Positions 1 through 5,104 of a stretch of 10,038 nt of DNA are shown piece by piece. The notes beneath the pieces were generated by a model. It made no database searches. It was not told the origin of the DNA and worked only from the letters and a program-made list of their open reading frames with translations. How positions within the stretch are numbered: position 1 is the first letter of the stretch; every line of letters starts with the position of its first letter. Source of the DNA: Promethearchaeota archaeon (GTDB lineage: Archaea > Asgardarchaeota > Lokiarchaeia > Sigyniarchaeales > SOKP01); the NCBI GenBank assembly GCA_030615145.1, contig JAUWZT010000132.1, forward strand, positions 1-10,038, in the 5' to 3' direction. Position numbers and translations under genes: made by a program.

Positions 1-726
1 AAGACACGACTCAACTTCTTTCCCAAAGGAGAGCACTTTAGATAACTCAGGAAATTCAAAAATTTTTTTCACTTTACTATTTACTTTTACTTTATTGTGA
101 ATATGTTCTGTTCGATAATAGTTATAAGAATGATTGTCGTGCTCATCTCGGGTTTTTCCGTTGTAATGAGTATGGGGATGCTGAAAAACGACCATTTCAA
201 TAGCTTCTTCTAAGAGTTGATGGACACCTTTACCATGTACAGCAACTACAGGGAGTACAGGCAATTTAAAAATGTTTTCCAACGCTTTAAAATCAATTTC
301 GATATTCCTTCTTCTTAAAATATCCATTTGGTTAATTGCAATAATTAATGGAACTTTTAATTCTAATAACTGAAACGTAAAAAATAAATTTCGTTCTAAA
401 TTCGTGGCATCAACAACATTTATAATAACATCAACATCTTCAGAAACAATATATTCTCTACTTACTATTTCCTCTAAGGAGTAGGTAGAAAGAGAATAAA
501 TGCCAGGTAAATCAACGATATTAAAACGATATCCTAAAAAATCAAGATGGCCTTCCATTCTTTCAACTGTTTTACCAGGCCAATTTCCTATGGTTTGACT
601 TAACCCAGTAAGTTGGTTGAAAATAACTGATTTTCCTACATTTGGATTTCCTGCTAAGGCGATATTAATTGTGTCCTTATAGGTTCCTTTGTTTTTTAGT
701 TTATTATTTGGGATGTGGCCACTCAT
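1..726 (-). CDS. feoB: FeoB ferrous iron transporter, N-terminal GTPase part (partial)
   Basis: This is the N-terminal 242 residues of FeoB, the membrane Fe(II) transporter with a cytosolic G-protein domain. The reading frame is open to the left edge, so the membrane channel part lies outside the window. Visible motifs are G1 GNPNVGKS (residues 26-33), the switch I region GNWPGKTVE with Thr53, G3 DLPGIYSLS (72-80), and G4 NQMD (132-135, where NxxD is expected). The FeoB-specific GNWPG signature separates it from other small GTPases. The ATG at 726-724 gives a short tail before G1. Residues 183-210 contain seven histidines, where the G domain passes into the linker or GDI helical region; this is unusual and could bind metal. 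It lies 85 bases downstream of feoA on the same strand. The family call is very secure; metal binding by the histidine stretch is inference. Confidence 0.96.
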   Translation of the reverse strand, partial: MSGHIPNNKLKNKGTYKDTINIALAGNPNVGKSVIFNQLTGLSQTIGNWPGKTVERMEGHLDFLGYRFNIVDLPGIYSLSTYSLEEIVSREYIVSEDVDVIINVVDATNLERNLFFTFQLLELKVPLIIAINQMDILRRRNIEIDFKALENIFKLPVLPVVAVHGKGVHQLLEEAIEMVVFQHPHTHYNGKTRDEHDNHSYNYYRTEHIHNKVKVNSKVKKIFEFPELSKVLSFGKEVESCL

Positions 727-765
727 TTTTTAAAACTTCCCATCTTTTTTTTATGAATTCCTCTT

Positions 766-784
766 AAGAAATTTATATAAAATA
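766..784 (-). promoter_or_regulatory. Possible TATA element ahead of feoB
   Basis: On the minus strand the feoA-feoB gap holds TTATATAAAT (complement of 771-780), about 45 bases before the feoB ATG. This is a good archaeal TATA shape and would put transcription start some 20 bases before the ATG. It suggests feoB may have its own promoter as well as readthrough from feoA. It is based on sequence shape only, in AT-rich DNA. Confidence 0.3.
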
Positions 785-811
785 ATCCAATTTAATTTTA
801 TAACGCTATTA

Positions 812-1132
812 TTAAGTACAAGAATTGTTACGACTTACTATAATGCGGGATGCTAAACCTCTCCCTATGACTAGCGATGAGCCTTTAACTTTTATTTCTA
901 ATGGTCCCTTGAAAGGTGCATTTTTCATTTTTTTTACTTTTACTCCTGGTACAATCCCTAAATTAGCAAGGCGTGTCTTTGCCCTATATCCAGTATTTAC
1001 ACTTAATACAATAACCTCCTCTCCGCTTTTGCACTCAGTTAGATATGTTGTGAGTCGAGTTCCTATTATTTGACTTATTCTACGATGTCTAGGATGTCTA
1101 GGATGTCTAGGGTGATGTGGTTGGAATGGCAT
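812..1132 (-). CDS. feoA: FeoA-domain protein with His-Pro-Arg repeat N-terminus
   Basis: FeoA is a small cytosolic SH3-like protein that works with FeoB in Fe(II) uptake. Residues about 31-102 fit the FeoA domain: a first strand (GEEVIVLSVN), the R-x-R-L-x-x-LGI-x-PG core (RAKTRLANLGIVPG), and the closing G-x-x-LVIGRGLASRI segment. At 106 residues it is longer than the usual 75-85. The extra length is a basic, His-rich N-terminus, HHPRHPRHPRHRR (residues 6-18), encoded by a 9-base tandem repeat. No other ATG, GTG or TTG lies between this ATG and the domain, so the extension appears to be translated. The ATG follows a run of eleven A's and has no Shine-Dalgarno site. It is the first gene of a feoA-feoB unit. 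The FeoA assignment is secure. Confidence 0.93.
   Translation of the reverse strand: MPFQPHHPRHPRHPRHRRISQIIGTRLTTYLTECKSGEEVIVLSVNTGYRAKTRLANLGIVPGVKVKKMKNAPFKGPLEIKVKGSSLVIGRGLASRIIVSRNNSCT
1084..1110. repeat. Three 9-base tandem repeats inside feoA
   Basis: The unit GATGTCTAG occurs three times back to back (1084-1092, 1093-1101, 1102-1110). Read on the minus strand it encodes the His-Pro-Arg tripeptides of the FeoA N-terminus. The copies are identical, which suggests recent slippage expansion; because the unit is a multiple of three, changes in copy number would not shift the frame. Confidence 0.9.
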
Positions 1133-1180
1133 TTTTTTTTTTTATTAAAATTTTTATTACCAATTAAAAATAAAGATTCT

Positions 1181-1219
1181 ATTTATTTAAACCTTTTAGT
1201 TTTAGTTAATTAATCAAAA
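1181..1219 (-). promoter_or_regulatory. Candidate feoA promoter with adjacent 20-base imperfect palindrome
   Basis: Reading toward feoA, a TATA-like TTTAAATAAAT (complement of about 1181-1191) lies roughly 50 bases before the ATG. Just upstream of it, 1200-1219 forms an imperfect palindrome, TTTTAGTTAA then TTAATCAAAA, with 8 of 10 positions pairing. A dyad touching the TATA/BRE region is a usual place for a repressor site, and iron uptake genes in archaea are often controlled by DtxR-type metal repressors. The palindrome is seen; its use as an operator is inference, and AT-rich DNA yields such dyads by chance. Confidence 0.25.
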
Positions 1220-1302
1220 GATTTCTCTCAAAAGAACGATAATTATTTATGATTTAGGGAAAGATAAAGCCAAAATCTTAAATTTTAATAATTTAATTTA
1301 TC

Positions 1303-1312
1303 TATATTTATA
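1303..1312 (+). promoter_or_regulatory. Possible TATA element ahead of the 59-residue ORF
   Basis: TATATTTATA at 1303-1312 is about 44 bases before the ATG at 1356, placing a likely transcription start near 1330-1337 and leaving a leader of about 20-25 bases. The distance suits an archaeal promoter for the small ORF and possibly the response regulator beyond it. Sequence shape only. Confidence 0.3.
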
Positions 1313-1355
1313 TTTTGTTATACTTTTAACTTAATTTCTTAAAAGGAAAGAAATA

Positions 1356-1535
1356 ATGGATCAAAAATTGTATTATTATTACAAAGAAACAATTATAAAA
1401 AAAGTTATCATATTGTTATTTATAATCGTGGTTTTGTTTTTCTTAGACAAAGATGGTAAAAATATTGAGCAAGTTTTTATAAAGAGATTTTTTATATTTT
1501 TAATAGGGTTTACTAAATTATTTAGTTTTAGTTAG
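1356..1535 (+). CDS. Possible 59-residue membrane microprotein
   Basis: An open frame of 59 codons begins with ATG at 1356 and ends with TAG at 1533-1535. I recognise no family. The product starts MDQKLYYYYKETIIKK, continues with a strongly hydrophobic stretch (about residues 17-30, V-I-I-L-L-F-I-I-V-V-L-F-F-L), then a charged loop (DKDGKN, 31-36), then a second hydrophobic stretch (45-58). This suggests one or two membrane segments. A weak ribosome-binding site (AAGGAAAG, 1343-1350) lies 5 bases before the ATG and a TATA-like element is at a sensible distance. It would be the first gene of a transcript leading to the response regulator 62 bases later. In such AT-rich DNA hydrophobic open frames can arise by chance (T-rich codons), so it is only a candidate. 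Confidence 0.4.
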   Translation: MDQKLYYYYKETIIKKVIILLFIIVVLFFLDKDGKNIEQVFIKRFFIFLIGFTKLFSFS

Positions 1536-1582
1536 AAGAAATTATTGAGAAAAATTGAAATTAATTAAATTAAATTTAGCGC

Positions 1583-1984
1583 TTGAGGTGTATTCCTATA
1601 ATAAGCATTTTTATCGTTGAGGATGATAACTCCCTAAGGTTACTTTATGAAAAAGCTTTAAAATTAAATGGTTATAATGTCGTTGGCTTTGCTAAAGATG
1701 GCGAAGAGGCGGTAAATATGTACAACCGTTTTTCTACTAAACCAGATGTTATTTTAATGGACCACAGGATGCCTATTAAAAATGGAATAGAAGCAACAAA
1801 AGAAATTTTCCAAAACTCAAGCAATATAAAGCCAAAAATTATTTTTGTAAGCGCTGATCGCTCAATTAAAGAGACAGCACTTTCGATAGGGGTTACAAGT
1901 TTTAAAAACAAACCTTTTTCGTTCGAAAGGTTATATAATAACATTGAAAAAGCCGCTTCTGTTGAAAAAATTGAAATTCACTGA
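1583..1984 (+). CDS. Single-domain (CheY-like) response regulator
   Basis: The protein is a lone receiver domain of two-component signalling with no output domain, so it probably acts by protein contact or as a phosphate relay. Numbered from the TTG at 1583, it has the acidic patch E13-D14-D15, the phosphoacceptor D60 in VILMDHRMP, S90 at the conserved Ser/Thr position, F107 at the aromatic switch, and K110-P111. All functional residues are present. The start is uncertain. TTG 1583 is the only standard start, but GAGGTG (1585-1590), a strong Shine-Dalgarno match, lies inside that reading and sits 7 bases before ATA at 1598. Starting there would give M-I-S-I-F-I-V-E-D-D, the normal length ahead of the acidic patch. 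No histidine kinase is in the window. The family call is very secure. Confidence 0.93.
   Translation: MRCIPIISIFIVEDDNSLRLLYEKALKLNGYNVVGFAKDGEEAVNMYNRFSTKPDVILMDHRMPIKNGIEATKEIFQNSSNIKPKIIFVSADRSIKETALSIGVTSFKNKPFSFERLYNNIEKAASVEKIEIH
1585..1603 (+). promoter_or_regulatory. Ribosome-binding site of the response regulator, pointing to a non-standard start
   Basis: GAGGTG at 1585-1590 matches the centre of the archaeal Shine-Dalgarno consensus GGAGGTGA. At the spacing used by neighbouring genes (7-8 bases from the end of GAGGT), the start codon is ATA at 1598, followed by another ATA at 1601. No ATG, GTG or TTG is in frame downstream before the receiver domain begins. Either an ATA start is used or an ATG has been mutated or misread. 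Confidence 0.55.
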
Positions 1985-2018
1985 AAGTATTTTAGAGTTA
2001 AAATAATTTTATCAAATG

Positions 2019-2058
2019 TTTTTTTTTCTAAGTAGACGGTTTTAAGAGCAAAGATTTT
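2019..2058 (+). terminator. Poly-T stretches after the response regulator
   Basis: A run of nine T's (2019-2027) and a second of seven (about 2052-2058) lie 35-75 bases after the response regulator stop. Archaeal RNA polymerase terminates at T-rich tracts without needing a hairpin, so this is a plausible end of transcript before the next gene. No hairpin was seen. Confidence 0.4.
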
Positions 2059-2133
2059 TTTGTTAATCATTGCTATCATTCTTAAAAATAAAATTTCAAA
2101 TCTAATATCAATCTAATTTTAAAAGTATCTAAT

Positions 2134-2148
2134 AGGTGTAGAGTTTTG
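2134..2148 (+). promoter_or_regulatory. Ribosome-binding site fixing a TTG start
   Basis: AGGTG at 2134-2138 lies 7 bases before TTG at 2146. With no ATG in the vicinity this supports TTG as the real start of the PurM-superfamily gene. Confidence 0.6.
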
Positions 2149-3522
2149 AGCGACTTAGAAGGTTTAACAAGAAGATTATTAAGAAAAAAAAAATCTGACG
2201 AAGAAATTCTTAATAGGTTAGTACAAGAATATTCTGATTTTAAGGATATTGATAAAAAGTCAGCTTTTACGCTTGCGAATGCTGTTCTAATAGAATGTAA
2301 GAAAAGCGATATATCAAAAATTTCCGAACCTTTCATTAAAGATTTATTAGATGTTAATAAAGCCAATGTAACGGTGGGAAAGCAAGGAGTAGGGTGTAGA
2401 GGTGCTGGGGATTTTTTTGTTCATAAATTGATAGCTGAACTATCGGAAACGAATCGACAACCATACTTATCTCCTAGTTCCTTAGACGATGCTGGAGCTG
2501 TTAAACTATCAGATATTAAAGGTTTTGAAGGAAAGGAGGATTTAATAATTGTTTCTAAAATGGAAGGAATCCATAGTCGGCTCAGCGATTTTCCATTTAT
2601 ATGCGGGTTTCATGTTACTCGAGCGTGCCTGCGAGATCTATACGTAAAAGGAGCAGAACCAATTTCCATTATGATAGATGTCCATTTAGGAGACGACGCC
2701 GATGTAGGAAAACTATTTGACTTTATGGCCGGAATTTCGGCAATAGCGGAGCTTTCACATGTACCAATTACTGCCGGTTCTACATTAAGAATAGGGGGAG
2801 ATATGGTTATCGGAGATCGTTTAGTAGGAGGAATAAGTGCTATCGGACTCGTTCGAAATGACTTATTAGCGAGACGAAATATCCAAGTTGGAGACAAAAT
2901 ATTAATGACAGAAGGAGCAGGAGGAGGGACCATTACGACAACTGCTATATACTCAGGAAACCATCATGTAGTAAGTGAAACGATGAATATCAAATTCTTA
3001 GAGGCTTGCAATGTCTTGTTAAAAAAAGAATATCTTAAAGACATAAGGGCGATGTGTGATGTTACAAACGGGGGTCTTAGAGGAGATTTATATGAAATAA
3101 ACTACGAAGCGAAATCAGGCGTAACAATTTATGAAGATCGTGTACGAGAACTTGTTAATCCCGCAGTGTTAGAGTTATTAGAAAAAGTGGGAGTTGATTA
3201 CTTAGGTGTATCACTAGATGCGCTTTTAATTTACTGCTCAGACAGTATATCGGAACAAATAATTAGTGATTTGGCTGCAATAAATATCAAATGTGCTGAA
3301 ATCGGTTATGTTGACAATTCTAATCAAGTAACTATGATTTACGAAGGAGAAGAAAAAAGATCAATTCTCCCCCAATTTCGAGAATCTGCTTACACTAAAA
3401 TTAAAAAAGAAATATGGGAAGAAACTCCTGAATTGAGGTTAGAAATGGAAAAGAAAATTGAAAAAGCAGCTACAATGGCTTTGAAAAAAAGAAAAAAAAT
3501 TATTGATTACATTAAAAAATAA
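2146..3522 (+). CDS. AIR synthase-related (PurM/HypE/SelD superfamily) protein
   Basis: A 458-residue protein of the PurM superfamily, whose members bind ATP and form acyl-phosphate, iminophosphate or selenophosphate intermediates. Residues 1-80 are a helical, charged extension. The N-terminal half has V-G-C-R-G-A-G-D (82-89) and DDAGAV (114-119), the acidic ATP/metal site. The C-terminal half begins near GDKILMTEGAGGG (249-261) and has DVTNGGLRGDLYE (305-317), matching the D-x-T-x-GG-x-x-x-x-x-x-E motif of HypE and relatives. The C-terminus is Lys-rich. Length and the extension resemble the archaeal HypE-like group more than ThiL or PurM. The substrate cannot be read from sequence. The TTG start is supported by AGGTG at 2134-2138, 7 bases upstream. 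Its 3' end faces larE across 39 bases. Hydrogenase maturation is one possibility; no hydrogenase gene is in view. Confidence 0.82.
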   Translation: MSDLEGLTRRLLRKKKSDEEILNRLVQEYSDFKDIDKKSAFTLANAVLIECKKSDISKISEPFIKDLLDVNKANVTVGKQGVGCRGAGDFFVHKLIAELSETNRQPYLSPSSLDDAGAVKLSDIKGFEGKEDLIIVSKMEGIHSRLSDFPFICGFHVTRACLRDLYVKGAEPISIMIDVHLGDDADVGKLFDFMAGISAIAELSHVPITAGSTLRIGGDMVIGDRLVGGISAIGLVRNDLLARRNIQVGDKILMTEGAGGGTITTTAIYSGNHHVVSETMNIKFLEACNVLLKKEYLKDIRAMCDVTNGGLRGDLYEINYEAKSGVTIYEDRVRELVNPAVLELLEKVGVDYLGVSLDALLIYCSDSISEQIISDLAAINIKCAEIGYVDNSNQVTMIYEGEEKRSILPQFRESAYTKIKKEIWEETPELRLEMEKKIEKAATMALKKRKKIIDYIKK

Positions 3523-3561
3523 AGTATCATGAATGGTTAAAGCTTCTTTATACATTATAAT

Positions 3562-4428
3562 TTAGTCTTCTTCATTAAAAGTAAGAACTTCGTTTAGTGA
3601 TCCAGACCTAAATCCTTCTAAATCAATTGTAATGTAGCAAAATCCTAATTGTTTGAATTTAGTTTTAATTTTTCCAATGTTTTCATTAGTCATAACTCTC
3701 ATAATATCTTCGGGCATCAGCTCTATTCGCGCTAGCTTTCCTTCGTGAAGTCTAACTCGTAATTGGTTTAAATTGTATGTGTTTCTCAAGAATTTTTCAG
3801 CCTCTCTAATCATATCTAATTTCTCCTCGTTGATATCTTGATCGTAGGGTATACGCGACGAAAAACACGCCATTGAAGGTTTCGATTGTACTTCTAAGTT
3901 AAAGTATTTGCATATCTCTCTAATCTCTTGTTTGTTAATCTTGAAATCTATATAAGGAGTAGTGATATTTAATTCTTTCAAAGCTTGCATTCCTGGCCTA
4001 TAATCTGAAAGATCGTCGACGTTTGATCCATCTAATATTAAATCGAAATTCCTTTCTTCCTTGATTTTTATAATATCCTTATATAAACCTGTTTTACAAA
4101 TGTAACACCGATTTTTAGGATTAACCCTAAAATGTTCATCTTTTAAGGGATTGCGTTCGAGTATTAAATGTGGAATATTATATTTCTTAGTAAATTCACT
4201 TGTCAACTCAATTTCTTCATCAGGATAAAGTATTGACTTCTCTGTTACAAGTAGCGTTTCTTTTGCGTATTTATTTGAAAGAAAAGCCAATAACGAACTA
4301 TCAACTCCTCCTGAAAACGCCACAACGATTCTTATATCCTTAAAAAAAGCGATTAGATTATTTAGTTTCGTTTCTAACTTTTTTGATAAATCCATTACTA
4401 TTCTGATAAATATGAATAAATGAAGCAT
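3562..4428 (-). CDS. larE: LarE-type ATP-dependent sulfur transferase, three-cysteine class
   Basis: LarE belongs to the ATP pyrophosphatase (PP-loop) superfamily. It adenylates a carboxylate of the nickel-pincer cofactor precursor and then adds sulfur. Visible motifs are the PP-loop SGGVDSS (39-45), DGSNVDDLSDYRPG (133-146), KPSMACFSSRIPY (183-195) and the C-terminal EGFRSGSLNE (271-280). C108 and C111 form CYIC, and C188 is the third conserved cysteine. In LarE homologues with these three cysteines, a [4Fe-4S] cluster is thought to carry the transferred sulfur, in contrast to the sacrificial single-cysteine LarE of Lactobacillus. No larA, larB or larC is in the window, so the target may be another cofactor. 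The first 11 residues (hydrophobic MLHLFIFIRIV) are atypical. Met12 at 4395 matches usual family starts better, but neither ATG has a ribosome-binding site. Confidence 0.9.
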   Translation of the reverse strand: MLHLFIFIRIVMDLSKKLETKLNNLIAFFKDIRIVVAFSGGVDSSLLAFLSNKYAKETLLVTEKSILYPDEEIELTSEFTKKYNIPHLILERNPLKDEHFRVNPKNRCYICKTGLYKDIIKIKEERNFDLILDGSNVDDLSDYRPGMQALKELNITTPYIDFKINKQEIREICKYFNLEVQSKPSMACFSSRIPYDQDINEEKLDMIREAEKFLRNTYNLNQLRVRLHEGKLARIELMPEDIMRVMTNENIGKIKTKFKQLGFCYITIDLEGFRSGSLNEVLTFNEED

Positions 4429-4465
4429 AAAAAGCTTTTATTTTACAAATAATAAAAAATGAAAA

Positions 4466-4524
4466 CATTTAAATATAGTATTTTGTATATACTATATAAG
4501 GAACAGTATTGATAAAATACTATT
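4466..4524. promoter_or_regulatory. Divergent larE/padR control region with two inverted repeats
   Basis: The first inverted repeat (4473-4497) has perfect 9-base arms, ATATAGTAT and ATACTATAT, around a 7-base spacer. The second (4505-4521) has 6-base arms, AGTATT and AATACT, around a 5-base spacer. Their centres are about 28 bases apart. Both are built from the same AGTAT/ATACT half-site. The sequence ACTATATAAGG (4491-4501) is a good TATA box for padR, and TATTTAAATG on the minus strand (about 4467-4476) could serve larE, so the first repeat overlaps or touches both. PadR proteins are winged-helix dimers that often bind inverted repeats at their own promoters, so autorepression is likely. 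Repeats are seen; operator function is inference. Confidence 0.55.
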
Positions 4525-4553
4525 TTAAAAAATCAATAAAAAATAAAATAAAT

Positions 4554-4569
4554 GGAGTTGAAAAACATG
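4554..4569 (+). promoter_or_regulatory. Ribosome-binding site deciding the padR start
   Basis: GGAGTTGA at 4554-4561 matches the consensus GGAGGTGA at 7 of 8 positions and sits 5 bases before ATG at 4567. The spacing equals that of the downstream HAAS gene when sites are aligned. It therefore favours ATG 4567 over ATG 4552, which overlaps the site itself and has only A-rich sequence upstream. Confidence 0.6.
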
Positions 4570-5097
4570 ATAAAACGCGTGAGAGAATTAGACTCAAAGG
4601 CTTTAATCGCTTCAAAATCTTTTCGAGATTACGTTGAAAAACAAGAAACTGAGATTAATCGTGGAATAAGTTCACTATGTATACTATCCATAATTATACA
4701 AGCCGGTGAGGACGGTTCACATGGTTATCAAATCTTAAAAGATTTGACTGACCAAACGAATGACATGTTAGTCATTGTAGAAGGTACTTTATATCCAATT
4801 CTTAGAAAGTTAGAATCTGATGGGATAATCGAATCTAAAAAAGAAGAAACTGGTAGAAAAAGAAAATTTTATTACATAACCGAATATGGTGAAAAAATAT
4901 ACTATTATCTATCAGGATTTTTTTCCAAACTTACTGAAGCAATAGCGCCTTTATTCGATGTAAAAGTAAATTTAAAACAAGATAAGTACCTTTATTGTCC
5001 AATGTGTGCTAATAAAATAGATCTTAGTAACGAAGAACTCCGATTTTGTGACGTATGCGGTCACAATATAGAAAAAGAATTACATACAAGAGGTTAA
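4567..5097 (+). CDS. PadR-family transcriptional regulator with C-terminal zinc ribbon
   Basis: A winged helix-turn-helix regulator of the PadR family. Numbered from the longer possible start at 4552, residues about 39-120 form the PadR domain, with HGYQILKDL, VEGTLYPILRKLESDG and RKRKFYYITEYG as the recognition and wing signatures. The preferred start, Met6 at 4567, has an upstream GGAGTTGA site and gives 176 residues. Residues 149-169 add CPMC and CDVC, two Cys-x-x-Cys knuckles separated by 13 residues, followed by GHNI: a zinc ribbon, which ordinary PadR proteins lack. PadR regulators usually carry a C-terminal dimerising helix; here the ribbon follows a short helix (SGFFSKLTEAIAPLF). It lies 4 bases before a HAAS-type membrane gene, a common PadR pairing, and probably controls that operon. 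The ribbon may sense metal or redox state, or merely stabilise the fold. Confidence 0.92.
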   Translation: MIKRVRELDSKALIASKSFRDYVEKQETEINRGISSLCILSIIIQAGEDGSHGYQILKDLTDQTNDMLVIVEGTLYPILRKLESDGIIESKKEETGRKRKFYYITEYGEKIYYYLSGFFSKLTEAIAPLFDVKVNLKQDKYLYCPMCANKIDLSNEELRFCDVCGHNIEKELHTRG

Positions 5098-5104
5098 AAA
5101 AATG
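5090..5104 (+). promoter_or_regulatory. Ribosome-binding site of the HAAS gene inside the padR end
   Basis: GAGGT at 5090-5094 abuts the padR stop codon (TAA, 5095-5097) and is 7 bases before ATG 5102. This indicates tightly linked translation of the two genes from one mRNA. Confidence 0.65.

Noticed and set aside
825..1073. Open frame antisense to feoA
   Set aside because: It is the complement of a clear FeoA domain; its translation has no recognisable family and starts inside the feoA 3' end.
1132..1143. Run of twelve T's as a terminator
   Set aside because: It lies at the 5' end of feoA and no plus-strand gene ends there; it is simply the A-rich leader of feoA read on the other strand.
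2610..2933. Long open frame antisense to the PurM-superfamily gene
   Set aside because: The sense strand carries conserved family motifs throughout; the antisense product is compositionally odd (Ser/Pro/Ile-rich) and has no motif.
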